From: Flavobacteriales bacterium
GTDB lineage: Bacteria; Bacteroidota; Bacteroidia; Flavobacteriales_D; Crocinitomicaceae
Direction: 5' to 3'
NCBI GenBank assembly: GCA_009885545.1
Contig: VFKM01000148.1
Location: 1-41,071 of the forward strand
Length of the DNA stretch: 41,071 bases
In this document: in pieces, positions 9,567 to 19,032 of the stretch
Layout of the letters: every line of letters begins with the position of its first letter
Position numbering within the stretch: position 1 is the first letter of the stretch
Notes under the pieces: model-generated
Database searches by the model: none
Told to the model about the DNA's origin: nothing
The model's input: the letters and a program-made list of their open reading frames with translations, nothing else
Program-made: the position numbers and the translations under genes

Positions 9567-12500
9567 TATTTTTCAAATAATTGTAAGAACCTACTCTTAT
9601 AAATTTGAGAAGTACTTGATTCAAATTTAAAATTCTTTGTTTTTCGCTTATCCTCTTTAATCGCATTAACAGCTGTATTAAAATCGACATCGTCAGAAAC
9701 GATTTTCATATCACCTTCTTTTTTGACCATAGAATAATCAAAATAATAATCTCGCCCACCAGGGATTGAAATTAAAAGCCCGAAGTGGTCTCCTCCACTT
9801 TCAGAATAAATCTGTTGAAAGAAAGCTTTCATAGGAACATATTTCATAATTGGTTTTTCAAACATGTTAACTAGTACAGCTGATTCCACACTTGATATTA
9901 TTCCTTTTTCTTGAGAAGAATATTTATCATAAGACGACAAACGTAATCCAGTGATTGTCATTGCCTTTTCTAATTGTTGTGGCAGTTTTTTAATTTCTCC
10001 TTTAATTGTGTAATCAGACTTTATTTTATCTGCAGTTTTTAAATCTGTCCATTCTACCAATGCCTCTTCAAAAGTTGTAGAACTAAAATCCATTGGTTCC
10101 AAACCTTCTACTACATTGATTCTAGTTGCTACATCTTCCATAGTACCTTTATCAAGAGCCATATTAAATCTAGTGGTAAGATTCATTGAAGTTTCTCCTG
10201 TTCCCTGATTATAGTTTACAACGCCCACAGCATCAACTGCAACGTCCCCATAATCCATTCCTAAATTCACGACACCCATTCCGTTGAGAGAACAACTTTC
10301 AGTATGAAGAGCCAAGAAATTTCCTTTTTCTGTTCTATTTAACAGCTTTTCTTTAGAAGCAATTTGGAATTCTTTAGCTGAATAATTATATTGTAAAAAA
10401 CCACTTGCAGTCATTACCACTGGGTCATTTACATCTGTTAATTGTGAAAGGAATGTTGGATATAATTTTATACTATCTGTGTCACGAGAATTACGCCAAA
10501 TGATACCAGCAGAAATTGCTTCTCCGTCCAAATTTTTCATTTTCGCAGAAACAGGAATTTGGATATTTTTCGGATCAATTGACGCGCTAAAACTCATCCA
10601 GGTTTTATCGAATTTCTCGCAGTTGTGGTGAATTCTTGTTGCACCTTCAAAATTGATTAAAGGGTTTGACGCTAAGATTGAAACTTTTCCGTAATAATCA
10701 AATTCCGGACTTAACTTAAATCCAGCATTATTATCAATCGCACCACTAGCAATTGTTTGATATGATGTGTCTAAGGTGATTTTCTTCATTTGAAAATAAG
10801 TCAAAACACTATCTTTATCATAATATGGATATTCTCCATTCCCTAGGTAGGCTCTTTTTGCTGTTATCTCAACATTTGCTTTTGTAAAGGTGTGGTATTT
10901 TGTAATGTAATTCGCAACAATTTTAGAATTTGTAAATGGTTCCATTTTTGCCTTCTTATGAATTACAACTTTCATACTATCAGGATATATTCTGGCATCG
11001 GCAACTTCAATAAATTCAACTTTTTCACAAAAAATAGTTCTTAATTTCAAATCATATTTTGCGACTGGTGCTCTAAATTGAAGGGAATCTTGATCTGGAT
11101 GAACTGAAAAGAAATTAGGTCCAACTAAATCCATGTCTGTGTCAATCGTAATATCTTTTTCGCCAGTTTTATCTAGTTGCAATTCAGCGTAATCCATGAA
11201 CCAGGAAAACTTATCCATTCTACAGATATATTGATTTACTGGGAAATTCACTTGAGAAGAACCTTTATTTGACTTAAATTCTCCCATTCTTTCTTTAAAC
11301 GAAATATGCGCTTCAACATTGTCTGCTTGAAAAGCTAGCGGGTCTTCACCAGCCTCTGCAAACGTATTTCTTAGAGAGAATCCAGAGGTATCAGCGTCAA
11401 TATCCCACCTTTTAAAATTATAATCATCAGAAACAGTTGTAGCAGTTTTAAATGTAATTAAACCATTCCCTCTCATTCCCTTTGGAGTTACAATTGCTTG
11501 GCCTCTTAATTTTGCTTCAGCTTTAAAGAAAAGCAAATCACTTTTGGGTGTTGATTGAGCGCGTAAAAAATTCTTTTTTGGAACATACGTAATAAACGCT
11601 TCTTCAGATTCAACGTCTGGAAATTGCACATCCACTTCAATCGGTTTATTAGAAAATTGGGCTAAACCAATTGTTGAATCTGGCAAGAAATTAAGCGCTT
11701 TAGATGTAGATGTTGAATGAACAAAGTTTATGACACCCGCACCTTGTAATCCATTGAATGAAAGTACAATTTTGTTTTCATATTTTGCTCCTGGGCCATA
11801 AAAATCAAACCCTCCAGGAGGTGCTTGAGTCGCAAATCCAAAAGAATAATCCGCCATAATTTTTAAGTCTTCCGTAATTTTAGGAAAAATCCCAGCTGAA
11901 GTTAATTCTCCTTTAAAACGCATTGTTTTTTCACTAAAATCATCCAAGCTATCCATTTCAAATGGCGCAACAGTATAAAAGAACCGAGTACTATCATAAA
12001 CGCCTCTGAATACAGATTTATCATTATAGTAGACAAAAGTAGGTTTGGTTGATTTTATTTTAGGATATCCTACTATTGTTTTATTCTTACCTGATCGATT
12101 TGTTGGATCATCAACAAAAATTTCACCTTTTATCCCAGTAATATTACTAACCATTGGAATAGGTTTTGTTCCATCTGCTTGTTGCAATGGTCTTACTCTA
12201 AAGATTGATTCACCTGATTTTAATATATTGAATTTGTTATCACGGTAATTGAAATTTGCAGAGTACGTATTCATTTCAAGTTTACCTATGTTTAACCAAC
12301 CACTAAACTCGAAATTTCTATTTTCTTTTAAGATAACCCTACTTTCATCTGGAAAAACTGTAGTGTTCTGTAAATCTGATATTTTCACCCTATCTACAGC
12401 GTTCAAATCAATTTCCAACGTCCCAAGATTCATTTTACCGAAATAGGTCATCAATCTTCGATCTTCAGATTGTTTTTTATATAATTCCTTGAGTGTTCCT

Positions 12501-14188
12501 AGATTTGGATCTTCTTTGATTTGCTCATCTGTATAGCCTTTCAACTCTTTTGGTCTTAAATCGGATGTAAAGAGTAAGTTATCATAATCTTTTTTCCCTG
12601 CTTTACCTTGAACAAAATTATCAAGTTTAGGATTTACAGTAATCAACTTAGTTTCTAAATCGTAATTAATGAATCCCATACTAGATAATTCAATTAACAA
12701 TGGTTTAACCTGCTCAAGTGTTTTTCCTAACGCTGTTGCAGCCTTACCATCATTGATTATATATTCATCATATTTATAACAATATCTTGAAATTGCTGCT
12801 AATGGATGAACTGTTTCTAAGCCTTGTAACCTGTCGTATAATCGTTCATCAAAATAACCTTTGGATTCAAAATTTGCAACTCTCTGTTCTTGTGACGTTC
12901 CAAAATCAAACGTGTAATAAATATCTTGTTCGTCTACTTTCCAAGTGATTTTTGGGACATAAATATCCACCATATGATAAGAATCAAGAAAAGGAGACAT
13001 TCCATTTCCTGTATTTGTTCGAACCAATTCAACTATCTTTTTTTCAAGATCAAACCGAAGATTCAATCCACTGTGCGTTATTGAGTCTCCTGTATTTAGA
13101 TACAACGCAGTTGCTGCATTATTACTAGAAATTTTAGTTGGCGAGACAAAAATGTATTGAGCACTTACCTTAATAAAAACAGTGCTATTTCTATAAATTA
13201 AAATTTTTGCAGGATCTACAGGGGTGCCAATTCCAACAAAGCTTGCACCCTGCATTGAAAACCCACCATCATAATCAACATTTTCTTTAATATTCTTTAT
13301 TCTCAACCTCTTTTCATACGATAAAAATTGAGGAAAAACTTTATCTTCTTCACGATTTATAGTAAATGCCTTGTCAGTCAATTGACCTAATATAGGCTTA
13401 GCAAAATATTTAGAAGTTAAAGCAACTGAATCTGCAGAAAGGTTAGGCGTTTTAAGTGAAACGTCGTATTTTTTTAAGGTTCCAAATGTTTCAGATTTTG
13501 GTAAACCAACTTTCTCCCACGTAATGGTTCCTCCAAGTCCATCCCATTTTTTTAAAACTGGATCGTATGTCCCACTTGTTTTAAAAACAACCAAACTATC
13601 AATATATGGTTGATCCTTTTTTGTTTTCATATCACGGTTTTCCACGCGACAAATTAAGTTACCATTTGAACATTTAATAAAAGGCTTATCTGTAAATTCA
13701 AATGAATATTCACCCCCCTCATAAAACCATTTAAAATTAGAGGACTCTGCTATTTTTCTTTCTGAAAAAAATCCTGCAGATAAGTCAATAAAATCTTCAA
13801 ATTTCTTAACGTTTGTTTTATCCAATAATTTTTCAACAGTGCCATGCCAAGCTTGAAAACTAGCATTTGATTGTTTGGCATTTACTAATGAATATACAGA
13901 AAAAACATATTGATAAATTTCAGGAAAAGGACTCATTTTTTTTGTTTCCATCAAATTGCAAGTCTCTACCATTTTAGTAAAATAAGCATCGGAAAAAAGT
14001 GATGTCTGAAGTAACATTGTCGGTAAAGTTTTCTTTGCAAAATCATGAAATTCTCCCTTACCATAATCTGTTAATGATTTTTGAAATTCTTTGGTGAATT
14101 TTTCTCTATCATTCGAAAAAGTTTGAGAAAAAGAATAGAATGAACATATCATCCCACATAATAAAAGAACCCTTTTTACTACCATCAT
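9566..14188 (-). CDS. Large exported beta-rich protein of unknown function (1540 aa)
   Basis: I do not recognise this family. The N-terminus is a signal peptide (VKRVLLLCGMICSFYSFSQ) with two adjacent ATGs at 14188 and 14185. There is no lipobox and no T9SS C-terminal domain. Residues up to about 600 are mixed; from about 640 onward the protein is dominated by alternating polar/hydrophobic beta-strand patterns with recurring phrases such as ENRNFEFSGWLNIGKLE, LSFNGLQGAGVINF and TPKGMRGNGLITFKT, reminiscent of repetitive beta-sheet (OstA/AsmA-like) envelope proteins. That resemblance is only an impression. The C-terminus (about 1400-1540) looks like a separate domain. It starts 10 bp after prmA and overlaps plsY by one base, so it is expressed with housekeeping genes. 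Codon use looks like its neighbours. Confidence 0.9.
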   Translation of the reverse strand: MMVVKRVLLLCGMICSFYSFSQTFSNDREKFTKEFQKSLTDYGKGEFHDFAKKTLPTMLLQTSLFSDAYFTKMVETCNLMETKKMSPFPEIYQYVFSVYSLVNAKQSNASFQAWHGTVEKLLDKTNVKKFEDFIDLSAGFFSERKIAESSNFKWFYEGGEYSFEFTDKPFIKCSNGNLICRVENRDMKTKKDQPYIDSLVVFKTSGTYDPVLKKWDGLGGTITWEKVGLPKSETFGTLKKYDVSLKTPNLSADSVALTSKYFAKPILGQLTDKAFTINREEDKVFPQFLSYEKRLRIKNIKENVDYDGGFSMQGASFVGIGTPVDPAKILIYRNSTVFIKVSAQYIFVSPTKISSNNAATALYLNTGDSITHSGLNLRFDLEKKIVELVRTNTGNGMSPFLDSYHMVDIYVPKITWKVDEQDIYYTFDFGTSQEQRVANFESKGYFDERLYDRLQGLETVHPLAAISRYCYKYDEYIINDGKAATALGKTLEQVKPLLIELSSMGFINYDLETKLITVNPKLDNFVQGKAGKKDYDNLLFTSDLRPKELKGYTDEQIKEDPNLGTLKELYKKQSEDRRLMTYFGKMNLGTLEIDLNAVDRVKISDLQNTTVFPDESRVILKENRNFEFSGWLNIGKLEMNTYSANFNYRDNKFNILKSGESIFRVRPLQQADGTKPIPMVSNITGIKGEIFVDDPTNRSGKNKTIVGYPKIKSTKPTFVYYNDKSVFRGVYDSTRFFYTVAPFEMDSLDDFSEKTMRFKGELTSAGIFPKITEDLKIMADYSFGFATQAPPGGFDFYGPGAKYENKIVLSFNGLQGAGVINFVHSTSTSKALNFLPDSTIGLAQFSNKPIEVDVQFPDVESEEAFITYVPKKNFLRAQSTPKSDLLFFKAEAKLRGQAIVTPKGMRGNGLITFKTATTVSDDYNFKRWDIDADTSGFSLRNTFAEAGEDPLAFQADNVEAHISFKERMGEFKSNKGSSQVNFPVNQYICRMDKFSWFMDYAELQLDKTGEKDITIDTDMDLVGPNFFSVHPDQDSLQFRAPVAKYDLKLRTIFCEKVEFIEVADARIYPDSMKVVIHKKAKMEPFTNSKIVANYITKYHTFTKANVEITAKRAYLGNGEYPYYDKDSVLTYFQMKKITLDTSYQTIASGAIDNNAGFKLSPEFDYYGKVSILASNPLINFEGATRIHHNCEKFDKTWMSFSASIDPKNIQIPVSAKMKNLDGEAISAGIIWRNSRDTDSIKLYPTFLSQLTDVNDPVVMTASGFLQYNYSAKEFQIASKEKLLNRTEKGNFLALHTESCSLNGMGVVNLGMDYGDVAVDAVGVVNYNQGTGETSMNLTTRFNMALDKGTMEDVATRINVVEGLEPMDFSSTTFEEALVEWTDLKTADKIKSDYTIKGEIKKLPQQLEKAMTITGLRLSSYDKYSSQEKGIISSVESAVLVNMFEKPIMKYVPMKAFFQQIYSESGGDHFGLLISIPGGRDYYFDYSMVKKEGDMKIVSDDVDFNTAVNAIKEDKRKTKNFKFESSTSQIYKSRFLQLFEK

Positions 14189-14198
14189 ATTATCAAAT

Positions 14199-15035
14199 TT
14201 ATTTTTTTAATTCTATAGCTGCCCAATTATCTTTATTCAATATCCTGTATTTACTTAGACCTAATGATTCAGCAATTGTTACTAATTCATCTACGTCTGA
14301 ATCAAAAAATCCACTCAATAAAAGTGTTCCATTTTGATTTAACATTTTAGCATAAGCTGGTAAATGAGCTTTCAAGACATTTTTGTTAATGTTGGCAAGA
14401 ATCAAACCAAAAGATTGACCTTCGACCATTTCTATATTTCCACAAATTGCTTCAATTTTGGAACAGTTGTTTCTCTCCGAGTTTTCTATAGTATTCTCTA
14501 CTGACCAATCCTCGATATCAACAGCTACAATTTTATCAGCTCCTAATTTCTCTGCTACAATAGCTAAAACACCTGTTCCAGTGCCCATGTCCAAAACCTC
14601 TGATGGCATTGAATCTAGTTCAAACAGCGCCTTTGACATCATCCAAGTAGTCTGATGATGACCCGTTCCGAAAGACATTTTTGGTTGAATTTCAACCAAC
14701 ATTCCTTCTAGGCTTTCTTTTTCATGAAATGGTGCATGAATAGTTAAATATTTTTCTACTTCTACAACTTGAAAGTCCGCTTCCCAAAGTGCATTCCAGT
14801 TTTGTTGTGGAATAATTTTCGCTTCCCATTGAGCTACAAAATCAGCTGTATCGTTTTTTAATATCGTGTTATTTATTGGATCAAAATTATTGACCAATGT
14901 AACTTGACCAAAAGCTTGAATTCCCGTTTCTGTTTCAACAAAACTTTCATAGCCATTTTCCGCTAATTCGGTCAATAGAATTTCCGACCAAGGATCTTTG
15001 GGTACAATGTTTACAGTTAATTCTAAATAATCCAT
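14199..15035 (-). CDS. prmA: Ribosomal protein L11 methyltransferase PrmA
   Basis: PrmA uses S-adenosylmethionine to methylate ribosomal protein L11 in the cytoplasm. The 278-residue protein has a variable N-terminal substrate-recognition domain (DPWSEILLTELAENGYESF) and a Rossmann methyltransferase domain. Diagnostic motifs are MSFGTGHHQTTWMM, the SAM loop VLDMGTGTGVLAIVAEKLGA, the acidic ribose-binding strand IVAVDIEDW, and the catalytic-loop LILANINKNVL. The ATG overlaps the tpiA stop by one base (TAATG). The order tpiA-prmA with clpS further downstream is, as I recall, common in flavobacteria. Confidence 0.95.
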   Translation of the reverse strand: MDYLELTVNIVPKDPWSEILLTELAENGYESFVETETGIQAFGQVTLVNNFDPINNTILKNDTADFVAQWEAKIIPQQNWNALWEADFQVVEVEKYLTIHAPFHEKESLEGMLVEIQPKMSFGTGHHQTTWMMSKALFELDSMPSEVLDMGTGTGVLAIVAEKLGADKIVAVDIEDWSVENTIENSERNNCSKIEAICGNIEMVEGQSFGLILANINKNVLKAHLPAYAKMLNQNGTLLLSGFFDSDVDELVTIAESLGLSKYRILNKDNWAAIELKK

Positions 15036-15784
15036 TAAAACGATTTTACTATTGAAATGAATGTTTCGGTCTTTAAAGATGCGCCACCAATGAGGCCACC
15101 GTCTACATTTGGACAGGCAAATAACTCATTTGCATTAGATGCGTTACAACTTCCACCGTATAAAATTGAAATCGAATTTGCTATCTCTTGGTTATAACAT
15201 TCAGCAACCCACATTCGAATAGCGCAATGCATTTCTTCAGCTTGCTCAATCGTTGCAGTTTTACCTGTTCCAATCGCCCATATAGGCTCATAAGCAATAA
15301 TACATTTTTGAATTTCCGAATTCGAAAGGTGAAACAAACTATCAATAAGTTGTTGTTTAACGTACAACGATTGTGTGTTCCCTTCTCGAATACTCAAAGG
15401 TTCACCACAACAAAACACAACTCCAATTTCATGTTCAATTGCCGAGTCAACTTTTAGTTTAATCAGCTCATTTGACTCTTGAAAAATTTCACGTCGCTCG
15501 CTGTGACCAATTAAAGCATGGGTAGCTCCACAATTCTTAATTTGAGAAATAGAAACTTCTCCAGTAAAAGCACCGCTTTCTTTTGGGTAAAAATTTTGAA
15601 CACCAACTTTTAAATGACTTTTTATCTTATCTATTTCCACTAAAAATAAAGTTGGTGGAAAAATCAATAGTTCCACATCCAATATATCTTTGGCTTCTGC
15701 AGCGATATCCTCAACAAGTTGAATAGCATCATTTAATTGCAAATTCATTTTCCAATTGCCTGCAACAATTTTTTTTCTAATCAT
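15035..15784 (-). CDS. tpiA: Triosephosphate isomerase
   Basis: Interconverts dihydroxyacetone phosphate and glyceraldehyde-3-phosphate in glycolysis and gluconeogenesis. The 249-residue TIM barrel shows all catalytic signatures: AGNWKMN (substrate-binding Asn and Lys), ALIGHSERR (catalytic His), IAYEPIWAIGTGKTAT (catalytic Glu and the flexible phosphate loop) and ILYGGSCNASNANE (phosphate binding). Its ATG overlaps the stop of the upstream DoxX-like gene as ATGA. The downstream product, dihydroxyacetone phosphate, feeds glycerol-3-phosphate synthesis, a loose metabolic link to plsY in the same operon. Confidence 0.98.
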   Translation of the reverse strand: MIRKKIVAGNWKMNLQLNDAIQLVEDIAAEAKDILDVELLIFPPTLFLVEIDKIKSHLKVGVQNFYPKESGAFTGEVSISQIKNCGATHALIGHSERREIFQESNELIKLKVDSAIEHEIGVVFCCGEPLSIREGNTQSLYVKQQLIDSLFHLSNSEIQKCIIAYEPIWAIGTGKTATIEQAEEMHCAIRMWVAECYNQEIANSISILYGGSCNASNANELFACPNVDGGLIGGASLKTETFISIVKSF

Positions 15785-17538
15785 TTTAACATTCCATTAT
15801 TTTTCAACCATTCAACAGTTGGAATTGAGCGGTGTGGATATTTTGCCATTACAATTCCTTTTTTAATAATAAGTAAGGAAGGATTTGAACGAGATACTGA
15901 CTTCAAACCGGTTCCATCATTTAACAATACAGGGACATCGAATTTATTTACTTTGCGGAAAGAATTGATTTCGTTTCTACTCGCATTTGTTATCATCACA
16001 AATGAAATATCCTTTGATTTACAATAAGAGTAGATTGCTTTCATACGGTTAATTTCGTTCCAATTGGCCGTTGTCAAATTTTGCGCATTTACAATAACAA
16101 CAAAATTTTCTCTGACAATTTCCTTTTTAAATGAAAGGGTTGTTTCACTTGGATTATTTCTTGATTTTAATGAAACAAAAGAAAGATTAAGTTCACTTTT
16201 GGTTAAATCTTTGACCCTTATGAACGGATCAAATTGATCTGAAATTGTTGGATCAACTGAAGCAATTATAACTTTTACTTGTTGGTCAACAACAGCATAT
16301 TTTTTCTCATCCCACAATTTAGCATTCGATTCAGAAGTATATTCCTGCTGAGTATATGATTTTTTAACGCCTGTTTTTTTATTTTTTACAACATATAAAA
16401 CTTCTTTCACTCCATCTTTCCCATCATTCATCTGCCACAATAAATTTTTCCCTTCTGCGAAAGGACTAAAATCTTTTAGGGGTGCATACAGTAATACATA
16501 TCCAATAAAGATTGAGCTCAAAACAATTAAGAACAAGGAACTTCCAAAATGATTGCCTAAAAAATATCCTCCTCGATTACGGACCCAGAGAGAACCAATT
16601 ATGGAAATGAGCGCAAAAACAATTGGGAAATACCAACCAAAAACTACTGAAAGACCAGATACAAATAATAGAGTGACAATGATAAATTTAATGTTTTGTT
16701 TTTTCGTATTTGGAATGATTATTCGTTGACTTATAAAAATCCAAAATACTAAATACAGAAGAACGATATCCTTCCAAAGTGATTCAGAAGGAGTTAAAGA
16801 ACGCCCAATTGAACCTTTCAGTGCATCGCCAAAACAGCCACAATCAGAAACGCATTGCGGATGTTTCCATTCTTCAACTACAATTTCATTTGCCGTTTTT
16901 GAAACAATTTTAATTCTCTTATTTAACTTAGAGTCTTTGAGTTTGATTTGTGCAATTGAGCTTTCAGTTTGATACGTATCTCTATCTAGAAAAGAATCCT
17001 TTGAATTACAACTCGCCGTATGCGAAGTTAAAAACGTAAAGAACAACATCATCAACGCTAACAAATAGGAAACTAGTTTTATTTTTCCACCGATGATAAC
17101 TAAAACCCCCAGAATAATCTCTATGATACAAATAAAGATGGATAAGGTTAATGCCGAATCGACTAAAAATTCTAAGGAAAAACCAGACATACCAAATAAT
17201 TCCTTGATGCGATAAGCTAATGCCCCGTCTTCAAAATATTCTTCCAATTTATAGGCAAAACCAATTGGGTCATTTGCTTTAACTAAACCTGAAACAATAA
17301 ATAAACTTCCAACAATTGCTCGTGCAACATTGGCAATCATTAAACGACCTTGAAAAACAAAAATACCTGCAGCACTTAAAGCTAGGATAATGTATCCCAA
17401 AAAATTAAATAAAAGAAAATAATCCTGAAACGCAGCATGAGATCCTATTACAACCAATGAGAGACCACATAAATTAAATATCACAAACAGGACATTAAAT
17501 ACCATTGACCTTCCTTGAACTGTTGCTTTTTGTTTCAT
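15781..17538 (-). CDS. DoxX/BT_3928-family membrane protein with thioredoxin-like C-terminal domain (585 aa)
   Basis: The N-terminal ~370 residues contain about nine hydrophobic segments, including a DoxX-like bundle (ANVARAIVGSLFIVSGLVKANDP). The motif CVSDCGCFGDALKG is characteristic of BT_3928/MauE-like membrane proteins. After a last membrane segment near residue 350 come about 220 soluble residues. The final ~110 (ENFVVIVNAQNLTTANWNEI through LLIIKKGIVMAKYPHRSI) have the strand-helix pattern of a thioredoxin fold but no CxxC pair. The family is linked to electron transfer or envelope redox only by analogy, and the molecular role is unknown. It starts 7 bp after DUF1599 and overlaps tpiA (ATGA). 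The DUF1599-DoxX-tpiA order is familiar in Bacteroidota. Confidence 0.85.
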   Translation of the reverse strand: MKQKATVQGRSMVFNVLFVIFNLCGLSLVVIGSHAAFQDYFLLFNFLGYIILALSAAGIFVFQGRLMIANVARAIVGSLFIVSGLVKANDPIGFAYKLEEYFEDGALAYRIKELFGMSGFSLEFLVDSALTLSIFICIIEIILGVLVIIGGKIKLVSYLLALMMLFFTFLTSHTASCNSKDSFLDRDTYQTESSIAQIKLKDSKLNKRIKIVSKTANEIVVEEWKHPQCVSDCGCFGDALKGSIGRSLTPSESLWKDIVLLYLVFWIFISQRIIIPNTKKQNIKFIIVTLLFVSGLSVVFGWYFPIVFALISIIGSLWVRNRGGYFLGNHFGSSLFLIVLSSIFIGYVLLYAPLKDFSPFAEGKNLLWQMNDGKDGVKEVLYVVKNKKTGVKKSYTQQEYTSESNAKLWDEKKYAVVDQQVKVIIASVDPTISDQFDPFIRVKDLTKSELNLSFVSLKSRNNPSETTLSFKKEIVRENFVVIVNAQNLTTANWNEINRMKAIYSYCKSKDISFVMITNASRNEINSFRKVNKFDVPVLLNDGTGLKSVSRSNPSLLIIKKGIVMAKYPHRSIPTVEWLKNNGMLK

Positions 17539-17545
17539 AATTACT

Positions 17546-18088
17546 TTAATTTTTATTATTCATATGAATCAATGCAAATACAGCGTAATTGAGCATATCG
17601 AAAAAATTCGCATCAATTCCTTCGCTAATCAAAGTAGTTCCTTTATTGTCTTCAATTTGTTTTACTCTTAAAATTTTCATTAATATCAAATCAGTCAATG
17701 AGCTTACCCTCATATCTCTCCATGCTTCGCCATAATCATGGTTTTTCTTTGCCATTAATTCTTGAGCTTCTTTGACGTATTTTGAATATAATGTATTCGC
17801 TAATTCTTCGGAAAGTTCTAGATCTTTTAATTCTTCCTCCTTAATTTGAATTATTGCCATGACACAATAATTAATTATTGCAACAAATTCTCCCTCAATA
17901 TCTTCGCCAACTTTATTCTGTCCAGTCTCCTGGATCGTACGTATTCGTTGAGCTTTTATAAAAATTTGATCTGTCAAAGAGCTTGGTCTCAATATTCTCC
18001 AAGCAGTTCCGTAATCTTTTGTTTTTTTTGAGAAAATATCTCTACAAACATTGATTACATTTGTATATTCTAAATTCGTTTGATTCAT
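17546..18088 (-). CDS. DUF1599 domain-containing protein (two tandem DUF1599 copies)
   Basis: This 180-residue soluble protein consists of two related halves. The first has CRDIFSKKTKDYGTAWRILR followed by SSLTDQIFIKAQRIRTIQE; the second has AQELMAKKNHDYGEAWRDMR followed by SSLTDLILMKILRVKQIED. Both halves end in a similar helix (VAIINYCVMAIIQI, FDMLNYAVFALIHM). This is the DUF1599 pattern, with a conserved KxxDYGxAW core that may bind a nucleotide or metal, although the function is not established. It is the first gene of the long minus-strand operon. Its start is only 11 bp from the divergent folP ATG, so the two promoters must overlap the coding sequences. Confidence 0.92.
   Translation of the reverse strand: MNQTNLEYTNVINVCRDIFSKKTKDYGTAWRILRPSSLTDQIFIKAQRIRTIQETGQNKVGEDIEGEFVAIINYCVMAIIQIKEEELKDLELSEELANTLYSKYVKEAQELMAKKNHDYGEAWRDMRVSSLTDLILMKILRVKQIEDNKGTTLISEGIDANFFDMLNYAVFALIHMNNKN
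18056..18063 (+). promoter_or_regulatory. Candidate -7 element for folP
   Basis: TACATTTG matches the Bacteroidota TAnnTTTG -7 consensus exactly. A start site about 7 nt downstream would give a leader of roughly 30 nt before the folP ATG at 18100. The motif lies inside the 5' coding part of the divergent DUF1599 gene. I found no well-spaced TTG (-33) element, so confidence is modest. Confidence 0.4.
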
Positions 18089-18099
18089 TATTTATATCA

Positions 18100-18954
18100 A
18101 TGGGCTTTTCAAAGGTTGAAGATACACATTTTCCAAAAAACAATTACCTAAGGGTTAAGGATAAATTAATTGACTTAAGTTTCCCTAAAATAATGGGGAT
18201 TGTTAACGTCACCCCTGATTCATTTTATTCGAGCAGTAGAAAAACAAGTGAGAAAGCACTTCTACAGACTGTAAATCAAATGATTGAAGACGGGGCTGAT
18301 CTAATAGATTTAGGTGGATACTCAACAAAACCTGGGGCGGAATTTGTTTCTGAAGAAGAAGAATTAAATAGAATTTCGAACCCAATATCATTGATAAAAA
18401 AAGAATTTCCAGCTATTCCTTTAACCCTTGATACGTTCAGAGGAAAAATTGCAAAACATGGAATTGAACTAGGTGTTGATATTATTAACGATATCAGTGG
18501 ATTTCAATATGATCTTGACTTACTCGATGTTATTTCAGAAACAAAAACGCCTTATATTTTAATGCATGTTAATTCTGATCTCAATCAAATGCATCATACA
18601 ATTCAACATGAAAATCTCTTTAGAGAAATGATTTATTATTTTTCTGATAAGTTGTTGCAATTAAAAAATAGGGGGATTGTAGATGTAATAATTGATCCTG
18701 GATTTGGTTTCAGTAAGACATTAGAACAAAATCATTCCATACTTCATAATTTAGAACTTTTTCACATTTTAGAACGCCCAATTTTAGTCGGTTTGTCAAG
18801 AAAATCAATGATTTATAACAAATTAAATATTTCAATTGACGATTCTTTAAATGGTACTTCCATACTAAATACAAAAGCTATTCTCAAAGGTGCATCCATC
18901 ATAAGAGTGCATGATGTAAAGGAGGCAAAACAAATAATTGAGTTAATTCACTAA
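18100..18954 (+). CDS. folP: Dihydropteroate synthase
   Basis: Condenses 6-hydroxymethyl-7,8-dihydropterin pyrophosphate with para-aminobenzoate in folate synthesis; target of sulfonamides. The ORF track begins at TTG 18061, but the first ATG is 18100. This gives a 284-residue protein whose family homology begins at PKIMGIVNVTPDSFYSSSR. Other signatures are DGADLIDLGGYSTKPGA, LTLDTFRGKIA, DIINDISGFQYD, YILMHVNSD, VDVIIDPGFGFSKTLEQN and VGLSRKSM near the C-terminus, together forming the pterin- and pABA-binding TIM barrel. It is transcribed divergently from DUF1599, a neighbour pair that recurs in flavobacteria (recollection). Confidence 0.96.
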   Translation: MGFSKVEDTHFPKNNYLRVKDKLIDLSFPKIMGIVNVTPDSFYSSSRKTSEKALLQTVNQMIEDGADLIDLGGYSTKPGAEFVSEEEELNRISNPISLIKKEFPAIPLTLDTFRGKIAKHGIELGVDIINDISGFQYDLDLLDVISETKTPYILMHVNSDLNQMHHTIQHENLFREMIYYFSDKLLQLKNRGIVDVIIDPGFGFSKTLEQNHSILHNLELFHILERPILVGLSRKSMIYNKLNISIDDSLNGTSILNTKAILKGASIIRVHDVKEAKQIIELIH

Positions 18955-19032
18955 CCTTTTTCTGTTTCTTGCGTATTGCTTATTGAAAAGAATTTTTTAC
19001 ATTGAAGATTCAATACAATAAAAACTACTTAT

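Noticed and set aside
9484-9690. Minus-strand 68-aa ORF at the plsY junction
   Set aside because: Out-of-frame shadow across the end of the 1540-aa gene and the start of plsY.
18061-18099. TTG start at 18061 for folP
   Set aside because: It would overlap the DUF1599 coding start and adds residues not part of the family; ATG 18100 is preferred and the -7 motif overlaps the TTG.
18955-19032. TACATTGA as a promoter before the T9SS cargo gene
   Set aside because: It does not satisfy TAnnTTTG and the nearest TTG is only 13 bp away; not supported.
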